Counted from the first letter of the stretch, positions 23,901 through 33,299 are shown. The stretch: DNA of 64,000 bases from Haloarcula laminariae (GCF_025457605.1 NZ_JAMZFY010000003.1:1-64000), one strand, 5' to 3'. Made by a program: numbers and translations. Notes: a model not told the origin generated them from the sequence alone.

Positions 23901-25220
23901 ATGAGTGATGAGAGAGGTATCCCTCGCCGAGAATTCCTCAAGTCGGCCATCGCTATCGGAGGAACAGCGGCATTTAGTGCCTGTCTAGGCCGTGAAGAAG
24001 TCGATGTCCCGACGGGCCCGGACGATCTCTCGTCGTATCCACAACGTCAACACGCTTGGAATGAGGTCCTCCCACGGGACGACCATGGGAACATCATCGC
24101 TCCGAGCCATCGTGTGCTTCTCTATTTGAATTACCGACGAGACGGGCAACCGAACGAAGACGACCGCGACCAAGTTGAAACAGCTCTCCGTGGCATCGAA
24201 CACGCCTACGAGCGAAGCGGGGACGGGTTATTGCTCACGGTGAGTTATTCTCCGGCATACTTTTACCGATTCGACGACTCGCTTCCCGACGACGTTGACC
24301 TCCCCGATCCGGAAGCACTTGCTCCGTTTGAGGAACCCGAGTTCGATACGCCCGATGCGGTCGTCCATCTCGCAAGTAACACGGCACAGGTGGTGCTCGG
24401 TGCCGAAGAAGCCCTCAAAGGGAACAAATCGACCCTCAACGGTGTCGATCAGCCTGACGCTGCACTGACCGATGTCTTCTCACTCGCCGACCGGCGAACT
24501 GGATTTATCGGGGATGGACTCCCGGCGGAGAATGCAGACGATGCGGAGGGTGTTCCGGCCGACAAAGTCCCGGAGGACGCACCCCTGTTTATGGGATTCA
24601 AATCGGGATTCAAATCGGGATTCAAAAAGAACCAGGCCAGTGAAGACCGTGTCACGATCCAGTCGGGGCCGTTCGCCGGTGGCACGACTCAGCACATCTC
24701 CAAGCTCCAGCTCAACCTCAACCAGTGGTACAATCAGGACGATCGTTGGCAGCGTGAGGCGAAGATGTTCTGTCCGTACCACGCCGAGAACGACGTCATC
24801 GAGGGGGCTGGAGACAATCTCGGGACCAGCAGCAAAATCGACGACTGTCAGCCGACGGATGAAACGGCCCGCGAGATGGGCGTCGTCGGCCACTCTCAAA
24901 AATCCGCCCGCGCTCGCGACGACGATGACTCACCGCTCATCCTTCGGCGTGACTTCGATTCTACCGACGGTGGAGCCGCTAGTCTCCACTTTTTAGCGCT
25001 CCAGCGACGGATCACCGACTTCGACGACACGAGAGAAGCGATGAACGGAACTGATGTTACCGAGCAGTCGGCCGTCGGTCAGCGAAACAACAACGGCATC
25101 CTGCAGTACATCCGTACGGAGCGTCGCGGTAATTTCCTCGTCCCCCCGCGATCGTTGCGCGCGCTGCCGCCTGGACAGCCGGCTGGGGACGCACAGGAGG
25201 TGACGCATGAATCGTCGTGA
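23901..25220 (+). CDS. Tat-exported DyP-peroxidase-like protein
   Basis: 439 aa. A Tat motif (PRREFLKSA) and a Cys after FSA suggest a Tat lipoprotein. The C-terminal half keeps DyP-type features: a His in VVGHSQKSAR (candidate heme ligand), LILRRDF, and SLHFLALQRRI. Where DyP enzymes usually have GxxDG with a catalytic Asp, this protein has a tandem repeat GFKSGFKSGFKK (residues 232-243) without Asp. It may be an EfeB-like heme protein with altered chemistry. It overlaps the first P19-like gene by 14 bp, so the two are made together, which suggests a joint role in iron or copper handling. Confidence 0.6.
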   Translation: MSDERGIPRREFLKSAIAIGGTAAFSACLGREEVDVPTGPDDLSSYPQRQHAWNEVLPRDDHGNIIAPSHRVLLYLNYRRDGQPNEDDRDQVETALRGIEHAYERSGDGLLLTVSYSPAYFYRFDDSLPDDVDLPDPEALAPFEEPEFDTPDAVVHLASNTAQVVLGAEEALKGNKSTLNGVDQPDAALTDVFSLADRRTGFIGDGLPAENADDAEGVPADKVPEDAPLFMGFKSGFKSGFKKNQASEDRVTIQSGPFAGGTTQHISKLQLNLNQWYNQDDRWQREAKMFCPYHAENDVIEGAGDNLGTSSKIDDCQPTDETAREMGVVGHSQKSARARDDDDSPLILRRDFDSTDGGAASLHFLALQRRITDFDDTREAMNGTDVTEQSAVGQRNNNGILQYIRTERRGNFLVPPRSLRALPPGQPAGDAQEVTHESS

Positions 25221-26268
25221 CGTACTTCGAGCGGTCGGGGGCACGTCACTCATAGGGCTCGCGGGGTGTGCCGGCCTGTTCGAGACGCGATCAGCGCGGG
25301 CACCACCGCTCCCCGAGAACCGGCCGGACGCAGTATACTATCCGACCCACTATGAGGGCATGAAAATGCCCGGGATGAAGGAACAGGGCGGGTACAGGTG
25401 TGCGATCACGTACTCGTATGCGCACCGGTTCTGGCTGATGAAGCCGAATGGGATCACGAAGGTCGAGATTCAACCCGAGGATTCGATTCATCTCATGCCG
25501 GTCGTTTGGGAGACACAGACGGGGATTATCCCACCCGATATCAATCCACAGCTCACGATTACACAGAACGGTGAGTCGATTGATCAGTTCGCGCCGTGGC
25601 CGATGCTCTCCCAGCCGATGGGTTTTCACTTCGGTGATAACGCACAACTTCAGGGCGACGGCACATACACTGTCGAGGTCAGCATCGGCGGGCCGTCGAC
25701 GCGACGGACCGGCTCGCTGGCCGAGAACCAAGGAAACACATCGTTCACGTTCGAGTTCGAGTTCAGCGAATCGACGCTCAATGAGATCTCGTACACGGAT
25801 ATCCCCGACGACAAGGAAGGCACGAAGGGTGCTGTCGACCTGATGGACATGGAGATGTTACCGAACTCGCAGGTGCCGACACCAGACGCACTCCCCGGCG
25901 ACGTGCGTGGCTCGGAGACGAGCGGAGACGCGAAGTTCGCGATTACGGTCGTCGAAGACGCGTCGCGTTTCGGTGGTGACGAGGAGCAGAAGTACCTCGC
26001 TGTGTCTCCGCGCACGCCTTACAATCGGACCATGCTGCCGATGATGTCACTATCGGCAACACTACAACGCGACGGTACGTCGGTATTCGACGGAATTCTG
26101 CAGGCAACCATCGATTCAGATCTCCGCTATCACTATGGGACGACGGTTGCGGACGTACTGACGGGAGATGAACTGACGATCACAGTCGATTCGCCCCCAC
26201 AAACGGCTCGCCATGAAGGATACGAGACAGCCTTCGTTGATATGCCAGATGTGCAGGTGACGTTGTAG
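25207..26268 (+). CDS. P19/Tp34-like metal-binding Tat lipoprotein (copy 1)
   Basis: 353 aa. MNRRDVLRAVGG is a Tat motif and LAGC a lipobox, so the mature protein is lipid-anchored. The first domain matches P19-type iron/copper-binding proteins: a Met-rich stretch (GMKMPGMK), DSIHLMPVVW, and PMGFHFGDNAQLQG, where His and Met are expected ligands. A second related beta domain follows, with MDMEMLPNSQVPTP. A perfect ribosome site (GGAGGTGA, 25196-25203) lies before the ATG, inside the preceding gene. P19 proteins pass ferrous iron or copper to a permease. A close paralog lies downstream. Confidence 0.75.
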   Translation: MNRRDVLRAVGGTSLIGLAGCAGLFETRSARAPPLPENRPDAVYYPTHYEGMKMPGMKEQGGYRCAITYSYAHRFWLMKPNGITKVEIQPEDSIHLMPVVWETQTGIIPPDINPQLTITQNGESIDQFAPWPMLSQPMGFHFGDNAQLQGDGTYTVEVSIGGPSTRRTGSLAENQGNTSFTFEFEFSESTLNEISYTDIPDDKEGTKGAVDLMDMEMLPNSQVPTPDALPGDVRGSETSGDAKFAITVVEDASRFGGDEEQKYLAVSPRTPYNRTMLPMMSLSATLQRDGTSVFDGILQATIDSDLRYHYGTTVADVLTGDELTITVDSPPQTARHEGYETAFVDMPDVQVTL

Positions 26269-26308
26269 TTTCAAAGGTGTCTTTAGAAATCCAATCGAAG
26301 CCAAACCC

Positions 26309-26395
26309 ATGGAAGAGAAACACCTCTTACTGGCGGCGTTACTCGGCGTCGTCTCACTACTGGTACTCACCGGATTCGTCGTTCGCCTGGCGTAG
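26309..26395 (+). CDS. 28-aa membrane microprotein between the two P19-like genes
   Basis: ATG 26309 to TAG 26393-26395 encodes MEEKHLLLAALL followed by a single hydrophobic helix (GVVSLLVLTGFVV) and RLA. Charged start, one membrane helix and basic end are the pattern of genuine small membrane proteins. It sits 40 bp after the first P19-like gene and 104 bp before the second. It could be a subunit of a metal-uptake complex. At this length chance is possible. Confidence 0.45.
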   Translation: MEEKHLLLAALLGVVSLLVLTGFVVRLA

Positions 26396-26499
26396 ACAGT
26401 CACAAAGTGACCGAGGCTGGCAGTTTCAGATACTTCCGGTTGATGACAGCGAGGTCGACTCAATATGAACCAACCAAACATACCATCGCAGATGGGACG

Positions 26500-27570
26500 A
26501 TGAATCGACGAACGTTTCTCAGACAGGGAGCCGCCCTCTCGGGAGGACTGCTGCTGTCTGGTTGCTTGGGTCAGCTCGGGTTCGAGACGCAGTCCGCGTG
26601 GCGTGATCCACCGCTGGTGGAGGATCGACCTGACGCAGTCTACTATCCGGCAATCATCGAAGGGATGGGAATGTACGGAACGACGACGGCCGGCGATCTC
26701 GGATTTGCACTGATGCATTCCTTCCCGCACCGTTTCTGGAATCTCACTGGCTCACGAAAGACGAAAGTCGTCGTTCAGTCGGATGATTCGGTGCATCTGA
26801 TGGCGAGTGTCTGGGACACCGAGACGGAGACGATCCTCCCGGTCGACGTCTCTGTCGAAATCAGTAACAGCGACGGTCGAGTGTCTTCGACCAACCTCTG
26901 GCCGATGATTTCGCCGAATATGGGGTTCCACTACGGCGACAATATCGCGCTTCCGGGGGAAGGACAGTACGATGTGACGCTCCAGGTCGGCCCCTTGCAG
27001 ACAGCTCGTACGAATCCAATCGACGGGCGATTTACAGAGGGACAGTCTGCCACGATGCAGTTCACGTTCGATACGGATGAGACGTACAATTTGGAGATTC
27101 GCCGGTTAGGCGACAAAGCCGGTACCCGTGGGACAGTCGATCTAATGGACATGGAAATGGTCCCTGAACCGGTCGTACCGACAAAATCCGAGCTTCCTGG
27201 TCGACTTCTCCACGAAGGGCAATCCAGTGATGCGACGATACTCGTTGCTCTCGTTGACGGTGACCATCGGTTTAGTGATAGTGACGGTCCCTTCCTGATC
27301 GTCTCTCCTCGAACACCGTACAATCGCGTGATGCTCCCGAGGATGGCTCTTTCAGCAACACTCGACCGAGGAGGGGACACAATCACACAAGGGACACTCC
27401 AAGCGTCCCTCGATCCCGACCTCGGGAGTTTCTATGGGATGGGTCTCGATGAACTCGAGACGGGCGATACGGTCAGACTCACCGTCGAGACACCACCCCA
27501 ACTGGCGCGGCACGATGGCTACGAAACCGCATTTCTCGATATGGATCCGGTTGAGTTCACTGTCGAGTGA
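26500..27570 (+). CDS. P19/Tp34-like metal-binding Tat lipoprotein (copy 2)
   Basis: 356 aa from ATG 26500 (MNRRTFLRQG). A Tat motif and lipobox (LLSGC) match copy 1. Shared features include RPDAVYYP near the N-terminus, DSVHLMASVW, MGFHYGDNIALPG, VDLMDMEMVPEP, SPRTPYNRVMLP and a common ending (ARHDGYETAFLDM). The Met-rich stretch of copy 1 is reduced to EGMGMYG, so the metal site may differ. It is probably an exported iron- or copper-binding protein that arose by tandem duplication. Confidence 0.72.
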   Translation: MNRRTFLRQGAALSGGLLLSGCLGQLGFETQSAWRDPPLVEDRPDAVYYPAIIEGMGMYGTTTAGDLGFALMHSFPHRFWNLTGSRKTKVVVQSDDSVHLMASVWDTETETILPVDVSVEISNSDGRVSSTNLWPMISPNMGFHYGDNIALPGEGQYDVTLQVGPLQTARTNPIDGRFTEGQSATMQFTFDTDETYNLEIRRLGDKAGTRGTVDLMDMEMVPEPVVPTKSELPGRLLHEGQSSDATILVALVDGDHRFSDSDGPFLIVSPRTPYNRVMLPRMALSATLDRGGDTITQGTLQASLDPDLGSFYGMGLDELETGDTVRLTVETPPQLARHDGYETAFLDMDPVEFTVE

Positions 27571-27633
27571 AGTTCCGAAGGGTGGCTTCTGTCAGCCAGT
27601 GTGCGACCAGCTGTACCCTCGAATCCACCAGAA

Positions 27634-29145
27634 TCAGGGTAGATAAGGGGGCGTCGCTCCTGGAAGTGAGAGAATCCAGAGGCTAATGACGGTGTAACCG
27701 ATCATCACAAGAATGAATGGGTACTGGCTCCGGATCGCGACGAGACGACTCGAGAAGAGTTCGTAGGCGGTCGCGTGCGCTGCCCAAATAGCGAGGAGAT
27801 GCCCAACGAGCACGTAGGCGATACTCAAGCCCTCGAACCATCCAGGTGGAGACAATGTCAGGGGATTCGCTGGAGGCGACAGTGGGGAGACAATCGCCAT
27901 CCCTAGAGCCGGACTGAGGGATACGGCCAGTCCAGTGTAGTGAGCGAGGTGATATCCCGCTGCGATAGCCAATAGCGAGGGTGCAAACCGAAAGGCGATG
28001 CGTTTCGCTGAGATGTATGTCCCAGTCCGTCGCCGAGAGAGTACGCCAGCATACCAATACGCGCCGAAGAAAACGACGTAGCCACTGACGAAAAGGAGCG
28101 TGTAGATGAGGATCGCACGAATTTGTACAGCTCCCACTCCGATATTGGAGTGGCTGACGAGTGTCTCGATAGTTGCTGCGCCCGTCTGCGTCGTGATGAA
28201 GCCACTGTACGTGAGTTCCCAGATTAGCGCAATGACGAACGCAACATCGGATGTGTCAGTGATTACGTCTGCGTTGGTCAGGTCACTACCGGGCAGTTTT
28301 ACAGTAAGCTTCCCATCCCGCCGTTTTACAGGGGCGACAGCCCCGAAGAATCGGAACAGGACGGATAACGGATCTGCGTTCCCGAACCATGCGTTGGGAC
28401 CGACGAGTACCGCGCCTGCGATTGTGACGACACTGTAGCCGAGGATCGCAATCGAAAGAACGGACGGAATCGTGCTGACAGGAAAAATCACCTCAACCCA
28501 CACGAGAAGTAATAGGCCACCAACAGCTGGCCATCGGGCTAATCCTTCTGGATACGTCCGGAATCCAGTTGGAAGTAGCGAGACGATTCCTCGCCAGGGG
28601 TTCAGCACTGGCCAGAGATTGCCTCCGAGATACGTGAGCATCGGCAAGCCTGCACGAACGACGACGAACGTGACCAAGATGGTGAAACTCGCTGTCGGGA
28701 GTTGAGGGCCCGTCACTCCGAGGTACACTGCCAGTCCGAGGACGACGATCCCGAGTCCACGTCCGGTCCACACAACAGGTGTTCGCCAGTCATCAATCGT
28801 TGGGCCAGGAACCGACCAGCTGTGGAGATAACGGATAAACGCCCGATCAGTGACGAAACTCGCCAGCAAAGCGGAGGCTCCGATTGTGGCACCACCGGTG
28901 GCAAGGTACAGCCATCGGGGAACGGCGAGGGTATCCCGTGGCTGCTTCGAGAGCGTCATTCCGTTCCCGGCAGCGACTGTTTCGGTAAACAGCGTCAATA
29001 CCGAGACCCAGGTTACAAACTGAATCAGGAGTCTGAGCTTTGTGTTCGATACGACCCAATTATGAAGCCTCGACTCTAGCCCTGAGTCTGTGTCTCCCTC
29101 CCTGCGTGCTCCAGAATTCGTGTCTGAGTCAGGCGACGATGGCAT
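27634..29145 (-). CDS. Polytopic membrane protein, about 11-12 helices
   Basis: 503 aa with an N-terminal cytoplasmic tail (about 30 residues) and roughly 11 membrane segments. A conserved-looking loop GPNAWFGNADPLSVLFRFF precedes a cytoplasmic stretch with basic residues (VKRRDGKLTVKLPG). I do not recognise the family. It is convergent with the second P19-like gene, separated by 63 bp, and overlaps the upstream zinc-finger gene by 17 bp. A permease serving the P19-like proteins is one guess; no FTR1-type REXXE motif is visible. Confidence 0.6.
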   Translation of the reverse strand: MPSSPDSDTNSGARREGDTDSGLESRLHNWVVSNTKLRLLIQFVTWVSVLTLFTETVAAGNGMTLSKQPRDTLAVPRWLYLATGGATIGASALLASFVTDRAFIRYLHSWSVPGPTIDDWRTPVVWTGRGLGIVVLGLAVYLGVTGPQLPTASFTILVTFVVVRAGLPMLTYLGGNLWPVLNPWRGIVSLLPTGFRTYPEGLARWPAVGGLLLLVWVEVIFPVSTIPSVLSIAILGYSVVTIAGAVLVGPNAWFGNADPLSVLFRFFGAVAPVKRRDGKLTVKLPGSDLTNADVITDTSDVAFVIALIWELTYSGFITTQTGAATIETLVSHSNIGVGAVQIRAILIYTLLFVSGYVVFFGAYWYAGVLSRRRTGTYISAKRIAFRFAPSLLAIAAGYHLAHYTGLAVSLSPALGMAIVSPLSPPANPLTLSPPGWFEGLSIAYVLVGHLLAIWAAHATAYELFSSRLVAIRSQYPFILVMIGYTVISLWILSLPGATPPYLP

Positions 29146-29395
29146 ATAGCATTAAGAAACCGAAGTATAGGAGCACAAGGGCTCCAAGTGCTTTCAGACG
29201 CAGCGTGCGTAACTCGTCTTCTTCGTCCGCTCTGGCAGAGAGGAACGCGTCTTCCTCGTCGGCATCCAACTCTTGGGGATGTTCTAAGCCTTTGTGGAGG
29301 ACGAGGCGGTCGGTCGTTGGGAACGGATGCCCACAGTAATCACACTCCCCTGCAGGAGAGTCACGCTGTGGAACCGTAGTGCCTTCGTATGACAT
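29129..29395 (-). CDS. C2H2-like zinc-finger protein with C-terminal membrane helix
   Basis: 88 aa. A single finger CDYCGHPFPTTDRLVLHKGL, with a further His in EH, fits a C2H2 site. An acidic helix leads to a membrane segment near the end (ALVLLYFGFLMLYAIVA). This makes a tail-anchored cytoplasmic finger. It overlaps the polytopic membrane gene by 17 bp, so the pair is co-transcribed. Such finger-plus-membrane-helix proteins recur beside haloarchaeal membrane genes; role unknown. Confidence 0.72.
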   Translation of the reverse strand: MSYEGTTVPQRDSPAGECDYCGHPFPTTDRLVLHKGLEHPQELDADEEDAFLSARADEEDELRTLRLKALGALVLLYFGFLMLYAIVA

Positions 29396-29516
29396 ACTCT
29401 CGAAAGCTGTTAATCGGCCGTAGGCCAGTCAGCGTTGAAACCGTTCTGGTTCGACGTTCGAACTTCTCCGCTCGTATATCGACTTACGTGGCGATATCAG
29501 CGGGCAGAATGGTCGG

Positions 29517-29666
29517 CTACAACAGATCTACTAGCGAAGAACGAAGCTGTACAAACACTCCCTTTGACGGCGTTGAAGTAGCCTTTTGTTCAGAGTGGTT
29601 GTCCTCGGCCGGGGACTGACTCTTCGCTTCTCGCTCTTCTTCGTAGGCGTCGCAGTAGATGCACAT
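29517..29666 (-). CDS. Small CxxC protein, 49 aa, leaderless
   Basis: ATG 29666 opens MCIYCDAYEEEREAKSQ, followed by an acidic/polar stretch and VQLRSSLVDLL before the TAG. A TATA box (29691-29697) stands 28 bp before the ATG, which supports a leaderless gene. The CxxC at the start could take part in a zinc or thiol site. The rest of the 29396-29876 interval holds no other gene that I can support; it is AT-richer than its surroundings. Confidence 0.5.
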   Translation of the reverse strand: MCIYCDAYEEEREAKSQSPAEDNHSEQKATSTPSKGVFVQLRSSLVDLL

Positions 29667-29690
29667 GAAAAAGAGTAGGCAGAGCGTCTC

Positions 29691-29697
29691 TATAAAA
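29691..29697 (-). promoter_or_regulatory. TATA box of the 49-aa CxxC gene
   Basis: Minus strand TTTTATA, centred 28 bp before ATG 29666. Confidence 0.5.
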
Positions 29698-29845
29698 CCA
29701 TTTGACCGTAAGATGGGATATCGCGGAGAATTAGGATGAAGAAGCATTACCGGCTTAAGAGTGAGACGTTATATCGCACGAATATTAACTAACGTCTGAA
29801 TCACAGCCATATTCTATTAACGATGAAGGGATCAATAACAGCCGA

Positions 29846-29856
29846 TTTATTATATC
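29846..29856 (+). promoter_or_regulatory. TATA box of the 134-aa membrane gene
   Basis: TTTATTATATC centred about 27 bp before ATG 29877, the spacing expected for a leaderless mRNA. Confidence 0.65.
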
Positions 29857-29876
29857 GTGAAACTCAATTCGAGATA

Positions 29877-30281
29877 ATGAGCGATCCATCTGACTCGGAC
29901 GCAACCTTCACCGGGTCGAGTCCATGGCCACTCTTCGTCGCGATTGGATTTGCTCTCTCGGAGGTCGGTGTTGTTCTCGGCCTTCGTCCTGTATCCGTTG
30001 CAGGACTTTTGTTGTTCGTAGGGTCTGTTGCTGGCATTCTTACGGAGGCGGGGTATATCTCTGGCCCAGCGAAAGCTGCAGGTATTCAAGGATTCGTCCT
30101 CATCGGCATCGGAATCCTGTTGATCACAGAAAATCAGATTGGGACAACAATCCGTGGTCAATCGATTGCTATCGCTGGCATCATCTGTCTCGTTGGCGCA
30201 GCTCTCTGGGTCGGCTTCGTTCGGAAGAAGACCCGCGCCAAAATGTCGAAGACCGAGACACCGGAAACAACATCTGATTGA
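29877..30281 (+). CDS. Small membrane protein with four helices
   Basis: 134 aa from ATG 29877 (MSDPSDSDATF); an earlier ATG at 29823 lies upstream of the TATA box and was not used. About four membrane segments fill residues 15-115, followed by a basic, then polar tail (GFVRKKTRAKM). Similar small proteins accompany terminal-oxidase genes in haloarchaea as I recall, but no such gene is adjacent here. No family assigned with confidence. Confidence 0.6.
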   Translation: MSDPSDSDATFTGSSPWPLFVAIGFALSEVGVVLGLRPVSVAGLLLFVGSVAGILTEAGYISGPAKAAGIQGFVLIGIGILLITENQIGTTIRGQSIAIAGIICLVGAALWVGFVRKKTRAKMSKTETPETTSD

Positions 30282-30613
30282 GCGACAGTACCGTACTACA
30301 ATAATATTCGATACCACAAGAGAGAGATCACGTTCGTGGTTCTACTTGCTATCAGAATCAGGAGGGGACGATACTGAATCCGGTGAGTACCAGTGGTGAT
30401 GTGGTCAGCGTCGGTCTCACCGTGTGTGAAGTCCGTACCTTCTCCTCGGGATCAAACACGGCGAGTATCGAGCAATTCGGACTTAGGTCCGGAGAATGGG
30501 ACGGATTACCGGCCGAATTAATAACTCGGCCCGAATATTTTATTAGAGACTGCCATAATAAGGCCGTTTAGTAGCAGTCGATTTAATAAGTCTGTAGTAG
30601 CTAGCGGTATGTA
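30282..30613. other. Regulatory interval before the Zn/Cd ATPase gene
   Basis: About 330 bp with no supportable gene. It holds a perfect hairpin CGGAC-TTAG-GTCCG (30478-30491), an inverted repeat GGCCGA/TCGGCC (30511-30516, 30526-30531), and AT-rich promoter DNA. The repeats could bind a metal-responsive repressor or end the upstream transcript. Confidence 0.5.
30582..30589 (+). promoter_or_regulatory. TATA box of the Zn/Cd ATPase gene
   Basis: TTTAATAA centred 28 bp before ATG 30614; leaderless spacing. Confidence 0.6.
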
Positions 30614-33298
30614 ATGACCTCACCTGACGAGGAATCCCACGATGGAAGTGGTGAACCACCGGATCACACCCACGACCACGGAGAGGATTCTCACGAGCAG
30701 GCTCATACACATGACCACGAGCACGAGGAGCACGAGCATATCCGGCACACAGGACAAGACGGTGATGACGTTGCCCAATCGATAGATCAAGGGGATGTTG
30801 CACAGTTCTCCGTTCCGGAGATGGACTGCCCATCCTGTGCAGGAAAGGTCGAAAACAGCGTCGGAAAGCTGGACGGAATCAATAGCGTCGATCCACAGGT
30901 GACGACGGGAACACTGACGGTTTCGTACGACCGCGAGCAAACGAGCGCCACCGCAATAGCTGAACGTGTTGAAAAAGCTGGATACACCGTCGAGAACACT
31001 GGCGAAGTGACCTCGAAATTCACCGTCCCAGAGATGGATTGCGCTTCGTGCGCGGGTAAAATCGAAAACGCCCTCAACCGGGTCGGTGGAGTCACAACAT
31101 ACGAGACGCAGCCGACGACCGGAACCGTCGTCGTCACGTACGATTCGTCGCGGGCTGGGCAAGCTGATGTCATCGACGCGATCGAAAGCGCTGGGTACGA
31201 GGTCACAGCCACGACAGGTGACGAATCAGGACGGCAGGAAGCGGGCGGAGAGCGCGAGGGTATCTGGACCAGTTCGCGCGCACTCAAGACGTGGGTGAGT
31301 GGTGGATTCGTCGCCCTCGGCTTACTCTTCGAATTCTTCCTGATCGGCCAGAATATACAGATCGCAGGCCTTCTCGGTACTGATCTGCTGGTCGCCGACG
31401 TACTGTTTCTGATTGCAGTGGCCACCGGCGGCCAGGAGATCCTTCGCAACGGCTACTACTCGGCGCGGAATCTGAACCTCGATATCGACTTTCTGATGTC
31501 GGTGGCTATCCTCGGCGCACTCGTTGCGAGTCTCGTCTTCGGTGAGGCACTCTACTTCGAGGCCGCCACCCTCGCGTTCCTGTTCAGCGTCGCGGAACTG
31601 CTGGAGCGGTACTCGATGGATCGCGCCCGGAACTCCCTCCGCGAGCTGATGGACCTCTCTCCGGATGAAGCGACGGTCAAGCGTGATGGAAGCACGGAGA
31701 CGATTCCCGTCGATGAGGTCGCCGTGGGAGACATCGTCGTCGTCAAGCCGGGGGAGAAAATCCCGATGGACGGGGCCGTCGTCGACGGTGAAAGCGCAGT
31801 CAATCAGGCACCGATCACGGGTGAAAGCGTCCCCGTCGACAAGACGACGGGCGACGAGGTGTACGCCGGCACCATCAACGAGGAGGGCTATCTCGAAGTG
31901 GAGGTCACCTCTGAAGCCGGTGATAATACGCTTTCGCGCATCGTGGAGCTGGTCGAAGATGCACAGTCGAACAAGACCGAACGCGAGCAGTTCGTCGAGC
32001 GCTTCTCGACGTACTACACACCAGTCGTCGTCGCCTTCGCCATCCTGACGACGGTGGGAAGCCCATATGTCCTCGGCACAACCTGGTCCACGGCCGTCGT
32101 CTACGGGCTGACGCTGCTGGTATTGGCCTGTCCCTGTGCGTTCGTCATCTCGACGCCTGTCTCGGTGGTGTCGGGAATTACGAGTGCCGCGAAGAACGGC
32201 GTCCTGATCAAAGGCGGTAACCACCTCGAAGCGATGGGTGCGGTCGACGTCGTCGCGTTCGATAAGACGGGAACCCTGACGAAGGGTGAGCTCACCGTCA
32301 CGGACGTCGTTCCTCTGAACGGGAATTCGGAGGAGGACGTGCTCCGGTGTGCACGGGGACTCGAACAACGGAGTGAACACCCCATCGGCGAGGCGATCGT
32401 CGCCGAAGCCGGCAGCGCAGGGGTCGCCGAGCGCGAGATCGATGACTTCGAGAGCATCACCGGCAAGGGTGTTCGTGCCGACCTCGACGGGACTCCACAC
32501 TTCGCAGGCAAACCGGGTCTGTTTGAGGAGTTAGATTTCGATCTTTCGCACGTTCACGCGACGACCGACGGTGGCGTCGTGACACAGACAGCCCGGCAGA
32601 TGTGTGACCGGAACAACTGTCTCGATCTCCTCGAAGAGACCGTTCCCGAACTCCAGGCTGAAGGCAAGACCGTCGTCCTCGTTGGGACCGAAGACGAACT
32701 CGAGGGCGTCATCGCGGTCGCCGACGAGATTCGGCCGGAAGCGAAGCGAACGGTGACGCGACTGAAGCAACTCGGTGTCTCCCGAACGGTGATGCTGACG
32801 GGGGACAACGAACGGACTGCCCGCGCGATCGCCGACCAGGTCGGTGTCGACGAGTATCAGGCCGAACTACTCCCCGAAGAGAAGGTGGCCGCGATAGAGG
32901 AACTCGTCGATGAGTTCGATGGGGTTGCGATGGTCGGTGACGGCATCAACGACGCACCGGCGCTCGCCACCGCCACAGTCGGTGTGGCGATGGGGGCTGC
33001 CGGGACGGATACGGCGCTGGAGACCGCGGACATCGCCTTGATGGGCGATGACCTCGCAAAGCTCCCGTACCTCTACGAACTCGCAAACGATGCGAACGGT
33101 GTCATCCGGCAGAACATCTGGTCGAGTCTCGCTGTCAAAGCCGGGCTGGCCGTCGCAGTCCCGTTCGGATACGTCCCAATCTGGCTGGCGGTCCTCGCTG
33201 GCGACGCCGGGATGACGACGGCCGTTACCGGGAATGCGATGCGACTCTCTCGAATTACGCCAGACACAGACACCGAAACCAACGCTTCGGAGGGGTAA
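30614..33298 (+). CDS. P1B-type ATPase, Zn/Cd exporter class, two HMA domains
   Basis: 894 aa. A His-rich N-terminus (HDHEHEEHEHIRH) is followed by two metal-binding domains, each with DCxSCAGK (DCPSC, DCASC). Core motifs: TGES, CPC (C506-P507-C508), the phosphorylation site DKTGTL (D550), and GDGINDAP. CPC followed by AFVISTP, and an Asp in the last membrane helix (LAGDAGMTTAVTGNAM), match the Zn/Cd/Pb subclass. An insert with MCDRNNC adds two Cys. It exports soft divalent metals using ATP. A CDF exporter gene lies downstream, so the block is a zinc/cadmium defence unit. Confidence 0.9.
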   Translation: MTSPDEESHDGSGEPPDHTHDHGEDSHEQAHTHDHEHEEHEHIRHTGQDGDDVAQSIDQGDVAQFSVPEMDCPSCAGKVENSVGKLDGINSVDPQVTTGTLTVSYDREQTSATAIAERVEKAGYTVENTGEVTSKFTVPEMDCASCAGKIENALNRVGGVTTYETQPTTGTVVVTYDSSRAGQADVIDAIESAGYEVTATTGDESGRQEAGGEREGIWTSSRALKTWVSGGFVALGLLFEFFLIGQNIQIAGLLGTDLLVADVLFLIAVATGGQEILRNGYYSARNLNLDIDFLMSVAILGALVASLVFGEALYFEAATLAFLFSVAELLERYSMDRARNSLRELMDLSPDEATVKRDGSTETIPVDEVAVGDIVVVKPGEKIPMDGAVVDGESAVNQAPITGESVPVDKTTGDEVYAGTINEEGYLEVEVTSEAGDNTLSRIVELVEDAQSNKTEREQFVERFSTYYTPVVVAFAILTTVGSPYVLGTTWSTAVVYGLTLLVLACPCAFVISTPVSVVSGITSAAKNGVLIKGGNHLEAMGAVDVVAFDKTGTLTKGELTVTDVVPLNGNSEEDVLRCARGLEQRSEHPIGEAIVAEAGSAGVAEREIDDFESITGKGVRADLDGTPHFAGKPGLFEELDFDLSHVHATTDGGVVTQTARQMCDRNNCLDLLEETVPELQAEGKTVVLVGTEDELEGVIAVADEIRPEAKRTVTRLKQLGVSRTVMLTGDNERTARAIADQVGVDEYQAELLPEEKVAAIEELVDEFDGVAMVGDGINDAPALATATVGVAMGAAGTDTALETADIALMGDDLAKLPYLYELANDANGVIRQNIWSSLAVKAGLAVAVPFGYVPIWLAVLAGDAGMTTAVTGNAMRLSRITPDTDTETNASEG

Positions 33299-33299
33299 G

